In this document: in pieces, positions 55,186 through 64,000 of the stretch
How the letters are laid out: every line of letters begins with the position of its first letter
Numbering within the stretch: position 1 is the first letter of the stretch
Origin: Rivularia sp034931125
GTDB taxonomy: Bacteria > Cyanobacteriota > Cyanobacteriia > Cyanobacteriales > Nostocaceae
DNA length: 64,000 nucleotides
Direction: 5' to 3'
Assembly (NCBI RefSeq): GCF_034931125.1
Contig: NZ_JAYGHM010000003.1
Location: 1 to 64,000, forward strand
Position numbers and translations under genes: made by a program
Notes under the pieces: generated by a model
Database searches by the model: none
What the model saw: the letters and a program-made list of their open reading frames with translations, nothing else
What the model was told of the DNA's origin: nothing

Positions 55186-55869
55186 TTGTTGAAGACTTTA
55201 TTTATTACCGGAACCGATACCGAAGCAGGTAAAACAGTTTTTACCACAGCTTTAGCTGCTTATTTACAAAAATATCGCTCCCAGCTGAGCTTAGGAATCA
55301 TGAAACCGATTCAGTCGGGAATTGGCGATCGCGAAATTTATCAACGGTTATTTTCCCTATCACAATCGGAATCTGAGATTACACCATTGTATTTTCAAGC
55401 ACCGTTAGCACCACCAATCGCCGCAGCTAAGGAAAATAAAGAGGTAGATTTAGGTATAGTTTGGCAAACTTTTACTAAATTACAACAAAGCTGTGATTTC
55501 TTATTAGTAGAAGCTTTAGGTGGTTTGGGTTCGCCGGTTACTGATGAATTTACTGTCGCCGATTTAGCTGGAGAATGGCGTTTACCGACAGTATTGGTTG
55601 TACCAATAAAATTAGGTGCAATTTCTCAAGCGGTAGCCAATGTAGCTTTAGCAAGACAGTGCAAAGTAAAGCTTCTAGGAATTATTTTAAATTGTCAGCA
55701 GCCCTTAACACCCGAACAAATTACCGACTGGACACCAATAGATATGATTGAATCCTTAACGAATATCCCCGTTTTAGGATGCTTACCGTATTTAAACAAT
55801 CCTTTAGATTTAGATGAATTAGCGCAAGCCGCATCTGACTTAGAATTAGAAAAATTATTTAATTGGTAA
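55186..55869 (+). CDS. bioD: Dethiobiotin synthetase (TTG start)
   Basis: The protein has 227 residues. The P-loop GTDTEAGKTVFTTALA is at ~9-24; FLLVEALGGLGSPVTDEFTV and VVPIKLGAISQAVANVALAR are typical of BioD. It closes the ureido ring of dethiobiotin from DAPA, CO2 and ATP. The only in-frame starts are TTG 55186 or 55189, since an ATG would be well inside the P-loop region. There are no bioA/bioF neighbours. Confidence 0.9.
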   Translation: MLKTLFITGTDTEAGKTVFTTALAAYLQKYRSQLSLGIMKPIQSGIGDREIYQRLFSLSQSESEITPLYFQAPLAPPIAAAKENKEVDLGIVWQTFTKLQQSCDFLLVEALGGLGSPVTDEFTVADLAGEWRLPTVLVVPIKLGAISQAVANVALARQCKVKLLGIILNCQQPLTPEQITDWTPIDMIESLTNIPVLGCLPYLNNPLDLDELAQAASDLELEKLFNW

Positions 55870-55912
55870 TTGGGAATGGGTAATGGGTAATTGGTAATTG
55901 GTAATGGGTAAT
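55870..55912. repeat. GGTAATT/GGGAATG short tandem repeats
   Basis: Six heptamer-like units immediately after bioD. A similar GGGAGTA run lies after the kinase gene at 55052-55075. Confidence 0.75.
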
Positions 55913-56022
55913 TGTTTATTAAACAGTCAAGGAGCTTGCGGAGCGGACACTACATACGATTTCATCACTCTTAACTTTTAAACTTCAATCTAAAATCTAA
56001 AATCTAAAATCCAAAATTCTTT

Positions 56023-57243
56023 ATGGTTTCTACATTTCCAAGTGCATCTGCCGATTTATCTCGGGTTAGACAAGATATTCTTTCGCTACATCCACAAATT
56101 ATAGAATGGCGCAGGTTAATTCATCAAAAGCCTGAGTTGGGCTTTAAAGAAGAAATTACGAGCGAGTTTATTTCTCAGAAGTTGTCGGAATGGGGAATTG
56201 AACATCAAACGGGTATTGCCAAGACGGGTATTGTCGCAACTATCAAAGGTAGTAAATCCGCATCCGATCGCCGAGTATTGGCAATTCGTGCGGATATGGA
56301 TGCTTTACCAATCCAAGAACTTAACCAAGTATCTTATTGTTCGCAACACGATGGAGTAATGCACGCTTGCGGTCATGATGGACATACTGCGATCGCGCTT
56401 GGTACGGCAAAATATTTACAAGAACATCGCGATCGTTTCGCTGGTACTGTTAAATTCATCTTTCAACCTGCTGAAGAAGGACCCGGTGGTGCTAAACCAA
56501 TGATTGAAGCTGGGGTATTAAAAAATCCTGACGTGGATGCAATTATTGGTCTACATCTATGGAACAATTTACCTTTAGGAACCGTAGGTGTTCGCGCTGG
56601 TGCCTTGATGGCGGCGGTAGAGTCGTTTCACTGTACAATTTTGGGTAAAGGTGGACATGGTGCAATTCCTCACCAAACTGTTGATTCTGTGGTAGTTGCG
56701 GCTCAAGTTGTCAATGCTTTACAAACTATTGTGGCTCGTAACGTTAACCCCATTGATTCCGCTGTGGTCACGGTAGGAGAACTCCACGCAGGAACAAAGG
56801 GTAATGTAATCGCCGATACTGCCAGAATGAGCGGTACGGTAAGGTATTTTAATCTCGAACTCAAAGGATTTATTCAGCAGCGAGTCGAGCAGGTAATTGC
56901 GGGAATTTGTCAGAGCCAAGGTGCTAGTTATGACTTGGAATACTGGGGACTTTACCCACCGACAATCAACGATGCCGAGATGGCGGAATTAGTACAGAGT
57001 GTAGCAGCAGAGGTTGTGGAAACACCTTTAGGAATAGTCCCAGAATGCCAAACAATGGGTGGTGAAGATATGTCCTATTTTTTACAAGAAGTTCCCGGTT
57101 GTTACTTCTTTTTAGGTTCCGCAAATCCCCAAAAAGATTTAGCTTATCCTCATCATCATCCCCGCTTCGACTTTGACGAAACCGCATTAGCAATGGGAGT
57201 CGAGATTTTTGTCCGTTGTGTTGAGAAATACTTGAATAGTTAG
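56023..57243 (+). CDS. M20-family amidohydrolase (hippurate/IAA-amino-acid hydrolase type)
   Basis: The protein has 406 residues. Metal-binding motifs: LAIRADMDALPIQE, MHACGHDGHTAIALG, FQPAEEGPGGAKPMIEAGVL, and the late MGGEDMSYFLQEVPG with HHHPRFDFDE. The lid domain is at ~180-290. It cleaves N-acyl or amide bonds of amino acids in the cytosol. Substrate is uncertain. Confidence 0.92.
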   Translation: MVSTFPSASADLSRVRQDILSLHPQIIEWRRLIHQKPELGFKEEITSEFISQKLSEWGIEHQTGIAKTGIVATIKGSKSASDRRVLAIRADMDALPIQELNQVSYCSQHDGVMHACGHDGHTAIALGTAKYLQEHRDRFAGTVKFIFQPAEEGPGGAKPMIEAGVLKNPDVDAIIGLHLWNNLPLGTVGVRAGALMAAVESFHCTILGKGGHGAIPHQTVDSVVVAAQVVNALQTIVARNVNPIDSAVVTVGELHAGTKGNVIADTARMSGTVRYFNLELKGFIQQRVEQVIAGICQSQGASYDLEYWGLYPPTINDAEMAELVQSVAAEVVETPLGIVPECQTMGGEDMSYFLQEVPGCYFFLGSANPQKDLAYPHHHPRFDFDETALAMGVEIFVRCVEKYLNS

Positions 57244-57274
57244 GAGTTATTTAATTTTAGATACTTCGGCAAGT

Positions 57275-57357
57275 TTAGTGCTGAGCGACTTGTACCGAGC
57301 GACTTGTACCGAGCGAAGTCGAGGTAAGTCGAGGTAAGTCGAGGTAAGCCGAAGCAT
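57275..57357. repeat. Tandem repeat of GCGACTTGTACCGA and AGTCGAGGTA units
   Basis: GAGCGACTTGTACC appears twice and GTCGAGGTAA three times in tandem between the M20 and GST genes, followed by CCCCATCT heptamers (57428-57466). Confidence 0.85.
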
Positions 57358-57463
57358 CAGCACAAGTTTTGAATTTTGGATTGAAATTAGGAGTAATTAA
57401 GGTCAAAATTTAAAGGTGTAACTCATAACTCCCCATCTCCCCATCTCCCCATCTCCCCATCCC

Positions 57464-58066
57464 CTACGGAACCTTCATACCCTGCTGCACTGCTGGACGA
57501 TTTGACATGGTGTCGTGCCATCTTTTTAAGTTGGGATGGTTATCGAGTGTCATTCCTTGGAATTCGTAGATTGTTACCCAAGGAAAGGTAGCTATATCGG
57601 CTATGGAATAGTCGTTACAAATGTATTCTTGATTTGAAAGCTGTTTATCTAGCACTCCGTAAAGTCGGAGGGTTTCTTTTTCATAACGTTGAATAGCATA
57701 AGGAATCTGTTCTGGAGCATATTTTTTAAAGTGGTTGAGTTGTCCAAACATCGGACCTATACTACCCATTTGCAACATCAGCCATTCTATTACTTGATAG
57801 CGAGCTTTTTGTTCTTTAGGTAATAATTTACCTGTTTTATCGGCTAGGTACATAAGTATTGCACCTGATTCAAAGACTGTGGTATCAGTATCTCGATCTA
57901 CAATTGCGGGAATTTTACTATTAGGATTAATTGCTATATATTCGGGTGTAAACTGGTCATTTTTAGTGATATCAATTTTGTGAACATTGTAAGGAATTTC
58001 GACTTCTTCCAACATTATGGAAGCTTTACGACCGTTGGGTGTTGTAAAGGTATAGAGGTCAATCAT
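57464..58066 (-). CDS. Glutathione S-transferase family protein
   Basis: The protein has 200 residues. The thioredoxin-like N-terminal domain reads LYTFTTPNGRKASIMLEEVE, with NPNSKIPAIVD and the ESGAILMYLADKTG glutathione-binding motif. The all-helical C-terminal domain contains YSIADIATFPWV. The sequence is of the YfcG/Ure2p-like Nu-class type (TPNGRK). It is likely a disulphide-bond oxidoreductase or detoxifier. Confidence 0.92.
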   Translation of the reverse strand: MIDLYTFTTPNGRKASIMLEEVEIPYNVHKIDITKNDQFTPEYIAINPNSKIPAIVDRDTDTTVFESGAILMYLADKTGKLLPKEQKARYQVIEWLMLQMGSIGPMFGQLNHFKKYAPEQIPYAIQRYEKETLRLYGVLDKQLSNQEYICNDYSIADIATFPWVTIYEFQGMTLDNHPNLKRWHDTMSNRPAVQQGMKVP

Positions 58067-58418
58067 GCAGAGATATCCTGATATATATCTTTTTCAAGAA
58101 AGCAGTTTACCTTAAAAGCAGTGTTTATACGACTATCAATATAAATAGTTTTTGCTTAACATATCAACACCGTAAGTGTGGAGAGTTCTATATTTAATCT
58201 TTAAAAAAAGAATAATAAGTATTTTTATTTAGTAAAAACCACGGATAAGACCTGTGAATTTGGGAAAACATTATGTCAATATTGACAGACAAATAACTGA
58301 ACTTTTTAAGAAACGTATTTGAGATATTGTTTAAAAAATCCTTGTGGTGCAAATAATTCTGCTTTTTTAAGGCTGTGACACCACCCAATTTAACGACATC
58401 ACGATATTAAAATTATAA
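58067..58418. other. Intergenic region, no gene supported
   Basis: AT-rich spacer. A 64-codon minus frame at 58194-58388 has low-complexity, AT-driven composition and I do not believe it. Confidence 0.4.
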
Positions 58419-58685
58419 ATGACTATGCGCTCTAGACTTCAAGCTCCCAGAGCAAATACTACTTTCTGGAATCCCAGTAGAATTATTGTTAGTACTGTAA
58501 TTATGGCTTTATTAATAGTGTGTGGTTCTTGCACCGTACACTTTATATTGTCTTTGCTTTTTCAACCCGTTTCCGTATTTCCCACATCAATCCCTTGGAT
58601 TAATAGCGAATCACAGTGCAAGCATACCGATCGAATGTGGCACGATGGTAAATGCTGGGATTATGAACATGATATGACTTTTTGA
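58419..58685 (+). CDS. Small membrane protein, 88 aa
   Basis: A single membrane segment (~24-48) is followed by an outer part with CKHTDRMWHDGKCWDYEHD, two Cys that could form a disulphide. The basic N-terminus would stay in the cytoplasm. Unknown family; plausibly real because of the ordered composition. Confidence 0.5.
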   Translation: MTMRSRLQAPRANTTFWNPSRIIVSTVIMALLIVCGSCTVHFILSLLFQPVSVFPTSIPWINSESQCKHTDRMWHDGKCWDYEHDMTF

Positions 58686-58739
58686 TTTTGAATTTTAGAT
58701 TATGTCCTTCGGACACACTTCGTGAATGGATTTTGGATT

Positions 58740-59111
58740 GCTTCTTTTTCCTACTCCCTACTCCCTACTCCCAGAATGCGATCGCAGTTCGGATGGACGG
58801 GTAAATTCCCCCTATTGCCTATTCCCTATTCCCTATTCCCTATTCCCTATTCCCTATTCCCTACTCCCTATTCCCTATTCCCTACTCCCTACTCCCTATT
58901 CCCTATTCCCTATTCCCTATTCCCTATTCCCTATTNNNNNNNNNNNNNNNNNNNNNNNNNCCTATTCCCTATTCCCTATTCCCTATTCCCTATTCCCTAC
59001 TCCCTATTCCCTATTCCCTATTCCCTACTCCCTATTCCCTATTCCCTACTCCCTATTCCCTATTCCCTATTCCCTATTCCCTATTCCCTACTCCCTATTC
59101 CCTATTCCCCA
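58740..59111. repeat. Long TATTCCC/TACTCCC heptamer array with a 25-base N gap
   Basis: About 45 copies of CTATTCC or CTACTCC cover 58745-59111, interrupted by a short unique stretch (58772-58815) and 25 N (58936-58960). The true length is uncertain since assembly evidently failed here. Both long open frames over it are artefacts of the repeat. Confidence 0.95.
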
Positions 59112-59256
59112 ATGAACAGAAAGCCAAAATCAAGAAAATTTAATAGTAATTTAAAAATTTAACTGGTAAGCACAAAAGGTGGCAAGCACCCTGGTAATGT
59201 AAAAAAAATTAATGTTTGAACGTTTGGTAGATGAATGATAATAAATTAGCTAACGA

Positions 59257-60603
59257 TCAATATTCACCTACAGCCATTTTGTGTAGCTGCGGTTTGAACT
59301 TGGTTCCCTTAAGGATTGTTCCTTCCAGGTTAACATCGTAGCAATCGGTACAATTGAGATTTGCAGCAGTTAAATTAGCACCACTAAAGTTGGTTTCGTA
59401 AAGAATTGCCTTTTCAAAATCGGTTCCCATGAGATTTGCTCCACTTAGGTTGGCTTCTCTCAAGGAAGCTTTAGAAAAATTCGCAAAATAAACTTCTGCT
59501 TGTTGAAGTTTGGCTGAATTAAGATTTGCTTGTCGTAAGTCAGCTCCACTTAAGTTTGCTTGCTGCAAATTGGCTCCAATTAACCCAGTTTCGTACATTT
59601 TGGCTTTATCAAGTTTTGCCGACTGTAGGTTAGCTAAAAATAACTTTGCTCCCGCTAAGTTAGCAGCTTTGAGGTTAGCTCCCATCAAATTAGCTTTATA
59701 AAGGTTAGCTCCCACTAAGTTAGCTGCACGTAAAGAAGCTCCAGCTAAGTTAGCATCTCGAAGATTAGCACCATACAGCAAACCTTTATTTATAATTGAA
59801 CCAGCTAAATTAGCACCTTTTAAGCTTGCTTGTTGCAAGTTGACTTGATAAAGGTTCGATTGCGAGATTGTAGCACCATCGAGGTTAGCACGATACAGGT
59901 CGGTTTCCTGCAAACAAGCTCCACACAAGTCCGAGTTACGTAAATCGGCTCGTTGTAGATTCGCATTACTCAAGTCCGCTCCCCGGATTTGAGCATTTCT
60001 TAAATTAAGTGTTTTATTTTCTGGGTCAAAACTAGCATTTCTTCTACCGATCGCGGTGAGTGCTGCTTGAATATCTGTAGGAATTGTTGTAACTTCGGTG
60101 CTTGCCTTAAGTTTTGTAAAATTGGTTAATTTCGGAGTTATACCATTTTCTCTGACAAAAGCTGTCAGAATTTCCATAATTGTCCAATGCTCTTGAGAAG
60201 AGTCTTGAGCAACTCTTTCTAAAACATAAATAGCTCCGACACGAGTAGCAACGCAAGAATTTCCAAGTTGAGCGATCGCGCTCATCAAGCGCTCTGCTAG
60301 TAGCTTCTGTTGATTGAGTTCTATATTTTTTTGATTTATTTGGTTGTCTTTATGAGCTGCTAGCAAACTTTTTTCCATTATTACGGTGCGCTTAGCTCCA
60401 TAATAAGCATTGATAATTATTGCCAATCCGAGAAAAAATCCGGTAGAAGTCATTAAAGCCTGACTTTTGTATTCGATTCTTTCTTCATTTGACAATCCTT
60501 CTATTTTTGAAATCGCTGTGAAAATGAGAATTGGTGAAACAGAAAAAAAGATTGTTATTCCTATTAACCAATTCGTTAGAGAGTCTGTCTTTTTAGCAGA
60601 CAT
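59257..60603 (-). CDS. Pentapeptide-repeat protein with two N-terminal membrane segments
   Basis: The ATG 60603 (MSAKKTDSLTNW) is preceded by GAGG at good distance; a GTG 18 bases up is possible. It has 448 residues. Membrane segments are at ~12-30 and ~48-68, followed by a helical linker (~70-150) and ~45 pentapeptide repeats A(D/N)Lxx forming a right-handed beta-helix from ~190 to 430. Such proteins are frequent in cyanobacteria; function is unknown. Confidence 0.88.
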   Translation of the reverse strand: MSAKKTDSLTNWLIGITIFFSVSPILIFTAISKIEGLSNEERIEYKSQALMTSTGFFLGLAIIINAYYGAKRTVIMEKSLLAAHKDNQINQKNIELNQQKLLAERLMSAIAQLGNSCVATRVGAIYVLERVAQDSSQEHWTIMEILTAFVRENGITPKLTNFTKLKASTEVTTIPTDIQAALTAIGRRNASFDPENKTLNLRNAQIRGADLSNANLQRADLRNSDLCGACLQETDLYRANLDGATISQSNLYQVNLQQASLKGANLAGSIINKGLLYGANLRDANLAGASLRAANLVGANLYKANLMGANLKAANLAGAKLFLANLQSAKLDKAKMYETGLIGANLQQANLSGADLRQANLNSAKLQQAEVYFANFSKASLREANLSGANLMGTDFEKAILYETNFSGANLTAANLNCTDCYDVNLEGTILKGTKFKPQLHKMAVGEY

Positions 60604-60831
60604 AAAAGCAGTATTCCTCACAACACAGAATTCTTACCGAAAGGAGTGGGATTAAAGAGTATATCATTTGTCCTAAAAATGCAATATCTATCGAAAGTGG
60701 CAATCATTGTAGCTGCTGGACAGCTCGTAGATTGTCTTCAATATAATGCCCTGATGATATTCTCTGGCACGGTAATATTACGTAGATAACCTCTGTGCGA
60801 TGATTGTGGAAACATCGCTGTCTTTATCGCT

Positions 60832-61503
60832 TTACAAATATTGATTAGCTTTGTTACCGCAAAACTTAGCTTCTCTTAAGTTAGCTCCATCAAAGTTTGC
60901 ACCGTCGAGGTTCGCTCCCTGCAAATTAGCTAAAAACAAATTAGCATTACGCAAATCAGCATGAGTAAGATTTGTACCACAAAGATTTGCTGCACTTAAT
61001 ATAGCACCACATAAGTTAGCGCGAGTAAAATTTGCGTGACAAAGATTTGCTGCACAAAGTAATGCACCATTTAAATTAACATCTTCTAGATTCGCGTTTA
61101 CTAGGTTCGTTCGGTAAAGAATTGATTGCTGTAAATTAATTTTTTTTAAGTTAGCTCCCCGAAGATTTGCACCTCTAATGTCGGTGTAACTTAAGTCAAT
61201 CTTATCTCTACGCAAGTATTCATTTATATCCGGATTAGTTACAAAATTTAACGCAATTTGAATATCGGTGCTAATTTGGGCAATTGGATTTATCTCATCA
61301 TCATTTAATAACTTTAGCGACCGATTTGTTTGAATAAATTTAGTAACTATTTGAATAATGCGATCGTATTGTGCGGGATATTCGTCAGCTATTTGTTGCA
61401 AATTATCAATAGCAGTTAATCTTTGTTCTATATGAGGTTCACTTAGTTGTTCTATGGCAGCTTTTAAACGCTTTTTTATCGTTTTATTATCGGGTACTCT
61501 CAT
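60832..61503 (-). CDS. Pentapeptide-repeat protein, soluble
   Basis: The protein has 223 residues. A helical N-terminal part (~1-95; KAAIEQLSEPHIEQRLTAID, INPIAQISTDIQIALNFVTN) like that of its neighbour without the membrane anchor, then ~22 A(D/N)LxG repeats. It is separated by 228 bases from the pentapeptide gene downstream and reads the same way, so the two may be an old duplication. Confidence 0.88.
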   Translation of the reverse strand: MRVPDNKTIKKRLKAAIEQLSEPHIEQRLTAIDNLQQIADEYPAQYDRIIQIVTKFIQTNRSLKLLNDDEINPIAQISTDIQIALNFVTNPDINEYLRRDKIDLSYTDIRGANLRGANLKKINLQQSILYRTNLVNANLEDVNLNGALLCAANLCHANFTRANLCGAILSAANLCGTNLTHADLRNANLFLANLQGANLDGANFDGANLREAKFCGNKANQYL

Positions 61504-61776
61504 GATTGATATTAAGTAAGTATATAATCACAAAGTTTTCCTAACAAGATTTGCTTTTTATCCGGTTTTTTAGAATACATAGTTAATACTCAATTAGCTG
61601 TAAATTCGTTACAATAAATACTTAACTATATAATCAGATAAGCAAAATGTTTTCTGTTAATATATCGTATTTTAATTCAGTTTGATTCGATAATATAAAA
61701 AATTTTGAATCAGATGGTGGTCGGGGGAGATGGAGAGAAAATATTTTATTTAAATCTAAAACCCAAAATTGATTAT

Positions 61777-64000
61777 ATGCAGCAAAATATACAGCCTTTA
61801 CAAAAAAATCTTGTATTAATTGGTGGCGGTCATTCTCATGTGATCGCGCTAAAGATGCTTGGGATGGAAGCTTTACCGGGAATTCGGATAACTTTAATTA
61901 CAGATTATAGCGATACTCCTTATTCCGGAATGTTACCCGGACACATTGCCGGATTTTATACTCATGAGCAATGTCATATTGATTTACGGAAGTTAGCAAA
62001 TTTTGCTCAAGCACAACTATATATAGATTGTGTAACTGGAATTGATTTGGAGAACAATCAAGTTATTTGCGCAAATCGTCCTAATGTTAATTTTGATTTA
62101 TTATCGATTGACATCGGTTCGACTCCTGCAACAATTTCCGTACCGGGTGCTACAAAATATGCAATTCCAGCAAAACCTGTAGGGAAGTTGCTGCAAAGTT
62201 GGGATGAGTTGGTGGAAAAAATTGAGGAAAATCCCCAAAATCCTCTAAAAATCGGAATTGTTGGTGGTGGTGCTGGAGGTGTAGAGTTAGCGCTGTCAAT
62301 GCGGGGGAATTTACAGCAGTATGATTCTAAGCAGGAAATTCATTTATTTGGTCGCGATCGCCATTTATTATCTCATCACCATGCTTCTGTGGGGAATTGG
62401 TTGCGGAGGATGTTAATTCAGCGTGATATTAAACTGCATTTGGGTGAGACAGTTTGTCAAGTTGTACATCAAGAAAATATAGAAAGATTTAATGTTAGAT
62501 GTGAATCGGGGTTAGAGGTAGAATGCGATTATATATTTTGGGTAACTCAAGCTTCTGCACCAAAATGGTTGAAAGCAACGGGAATTACCACGGATGAGCG
62601 GGGATTTATTTTAGTTAACGATAAATTACAGTCGTTATCGCATCCCTTGGTGTTTGCTGCTGGAGATATTGCGACGATGAAGAATCATCCTCGTGCAAAA
62701 GCGGGGGTTTTTGCGGTACGTCAGGGGAAACCGTTATTTGAGAATTTGAGACGTAGCTTGTTGGGAAAAACTCTTAAGAAGTATAGACCGCAGAAAGATT
62801 ATTTAAGTTTAATCGGTACTGGGGATGGAATGGCGATCGCAACTCGTGGATGGTTGACTTTACCACCTCACAAGTTGTTATGGGATTGGAAGGATTATAT
62901 TGACCGGAAGTTTATGGAACAGTTTCGGGATTTACCAGGGATGGGGGGATGGGGGGATAGGGAGATGGGGAGAAAATTATTAACTCCTCACTCCTCACTC
63001 CTCACTCCTAACTTACTTCGTTGTTCTGGATGTGGTTCTAAGGTTGGTGGTCATGTTTTAGAAAAGGTTTTACAGCGGATTCAAGAATCACAACCGATTG
63101 AGGAACGAGAAGATATTGTTATCGGTTTAAGGTACCCAGATGATGCTGCTGTGGTCAAGGTACCCACGGGAAAGGTGATGGTACAAACGATTGATTATTT
63201 TACTAGTTTAATTAATGACCCCTATATTTTTGCACAAATCGCCGTTAATCATTGTTTGAGCGATATTTTTGCAATGGGAGCAATTCCGACTAGTGCTTTG
63301 GCTTTAGCAACTATTCCCTACGGTACATCTTCCACGGTTGAGGAAACTTTATTTCAATTATTATCTGGTGCGGTGAAACAGTTAAATCAAGCACGAGTAT
63401 CTTTAATTGGGGGACATACTATTGAAGGGGATAAATTAGCATTTGGCTTATCTTGTAACGGTTTGAGTCAGGAAAATCAACTTTTACGTAAAAGCGGAAT
63501 GTTAGTTAATGACGTTTTAATTTTAACTAAAGCTGTGGGTACGGGGACATTATTCGCTGGTGAAATGCGTCGTCAAGTTAAAGCAAGCTGGATCGATAAT
63601 GCTGTAAAATCAATGTTGCGATCGAATCAAGCTGCATCTGTATGCTTTTTACAATATGGTGCAACTGCTTGTACTGATATTACGGGTTTTGGTTTAATTG
63701 GGCATTTATCGGAAATGGTCAAAGCATCTTTAATCGGAGTTACCTTGAAGCTTGATAATATTCCGATTTTGGATGGAGCGAGGGAAACTGTAGAAAAGGG
63801 AATTGTTAGTTCGCTTTATCCGGAGAATCTTAAAGCTTCTAGCTATATTACGAATTCACGAGAATTTGAATCTCATAGTAATTATCCCTTATTATTCGAT
63901 CCGCAAACTTCGGGTGGTTTGTTAGCTTCAGTTTCTGTTGATAAAGCTGATAATTGTTTGAAGAAGCTGAAAGAATTGGGTTATGAGGAAGCTGTGATTA
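61777..64000 (+). CDS. selD: NADH-dehydrogenase-like/selenide,water dikinase (SelD) fusion, 3' end outside window
   Basis: 741 codons are visible. Residues ~1-385 form a flavin pyridine-nucleotide oxidoreductase of the NDH-2 type: LIGGGHSHVIALKM (FAD), GIVGGGAGGVELAL (NAD), VFAAGDIA. From ~413 the SelD domain starts with LRCSGCGSKVGG (position of the catalytic Cys/Sec), followed by DDAAVVKVPTGKV, NHCLSDIFAMGA and LIGGHTIEGDKL, the AIRS-type ATP motifs. SelD makes selenophosphate. The linker (~389-412) is translated from short tandem repeats (62937-63014). The gene has no stop in the window. Confidence 0.9.
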   Translation, partial: MQQNIQPLQKNLVLIGGGHSHVIALKMLGMEALPGIRITLITDYSDTPYSGMLPGHIAGFYTHEQCHIDLRKLANFAQAQLYIDCVTGIDLENNQVICANRPNVNFDLLSIDIGSTPATISVPGATKYAIPAKPVGKLLQSWDELVEKIEENPQNPLKIGIVGGGAGGVELALSMRGNLQQYDSKQEIHLFGRDRHLLSHHHASVGNWLRRMLIQRDIKLHLGETVCQVVHQENIERFNVRCESGLEVECDYIFWVTQASAPKWLKATGITTDERGFILVNDKLQSLSHPLVFAAGDIATMKNHPRAKAGVFAVRQGKPLFENLRRSLLGKTLKKYRPQKDYLSLIGTGDGMAIATRGWLTLPPHKLLWDWKDYIDRKFMEQFRDLPGMGGWGDREMGRKLLTPHSSLLTPNLLRCSGCGSKVGGHVLEKVLQRIQESQPIEEREDIVIGLRYPDDAAVVKVPTGKVMVQTIDYFTSLINDPYIFAQIAVNHCLSDIFAMGAIPTSALALATIPYGTSSTVEETLFQLLSGAVKQLNQARVSLIGGHTIEGDKLAFGLSCNGLSQENQLLRKSGMLVNDVLILTKAVGTGTLFAGEMRRQVKASWIDNAVKSMLRSNQAASVCFLQYGATACTDITGFGLIGHLSEMVKASLIGVTLKLDNIPILDGARETVEKGIVSSLYPENLKASSYITNSREFESHSNYPLLFDPQTSGGLLASVSVDKADNCLKKLKELGYEEAVI

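Noticed and set aside
58194..58388. 64-codon minus-strand frame
   Set aside because: Low complexity and no ribosome-binding site; treated as non-coding.
58722..59162. Two long overlapping open frames (146 and 129 codons) rich in FPIPYSL
   Set aside because: They are translations of the TATTCCC heptamer array and include the unknown bases; not proteins.

Overview
The window looks like chromosome from a filamentous, heterocyst-forming cyanobacterium of the Rivularia/Calothrix/Nostoc kind. The reasons are the many HIP1 octamers (GCGATCGC), the AT-rich genes, the heptameric short tandem repeats (CTCCTAA, TATTCCC, GGGAATT types), the GUN4, DUF1822, CHAT and DUF6887/DUF6888 genes, and above all a hupSL operon and a coxAC cluster broken by recombinase-carrying elements. 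I saw no rRNA, no CRISPR array and no convincing tRNA gene.

Region 1 (1-6888): the uptake hydrogenase operon hupS-hupL, on the minus strand, is cut at three places. hupL codons 1-33 (6511-6609) are separated from the next part of hupL (4288-4716) by an 1811-bp element flanked by a perfect 17-bp direct repeat and encoding a XisA/XisC-type tyrosine recombinase. hupL stops again at 4288-4303 in the sequence CACAGCAGTTATATGG, which I recall as the hupL-element site of Anabaena PCC 7120. Everything to the left (WYL-domain protein end, an ankyrin-GUN4 fusion, small genes) would be inside that second element. Only the last 42 codons of hupS remain (6744-6872), and a XisF-like serine recombinase starts 57 bp beyond the break.

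Region 2 (6873-16409): cargo between the severed hupS 3' end and a severed coxA. It holds the serine recombinase, a decayed Rpn-type gene, a possible sigma-like/CHAT/DUF1822 gene set, a c-type haem HAMP sensor without output domain, and a cyanophycinase-like peptidase.

Region 3 (16410-22358): a cytochrome oxidase cluster. coxA lacks its first ~90 codons and coxB is absent. The rest of coxA is split by an 1812-bp element, sister to the one in hupL, with a 15-bp direct repeat lying on the codons for the two adjacent Cu-B histidine ligands. Deleting one repeat plus the element restores the frame in both genes. coxC, a TPR-like protein, a cupin and a nitrogenase-associated ArsC-like protein follow, which suggests a heterocyst-type oxidase.

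Region 4 (22359-64000): mostly ordinary chromosome. It includes a dynamin-like GTPase/Hsp70-SrfB-like pair, cysK, a polysaccharide deacetylase, a sugar ABC ATPase, a HicB-like orphan, a GUN4 protein, icd, two tandem DUF6888-DUF6887 modules, a leucine-rich-repeat-variant protein, a MarR regulator next to a glycosyltransferase/acyltransferase/glycosyltransferase operon, prs, a Ser/Thr kinase, bioD, an M20 peptidase, a GST, two pentapeptide-repeat proteins and an NDH-SelD fusion running off the right edge. A long TATTCCC tandem array at 58.7-59.1 kb contains 25 undetermined bases.

The main story is programmed (or once programmed) DNA excision: two sister minimal elements of nearly equal size sit in two genes whose products protect or recycle for nitrogenase, in a locus that also bears two further element borders of different recombinase classes.
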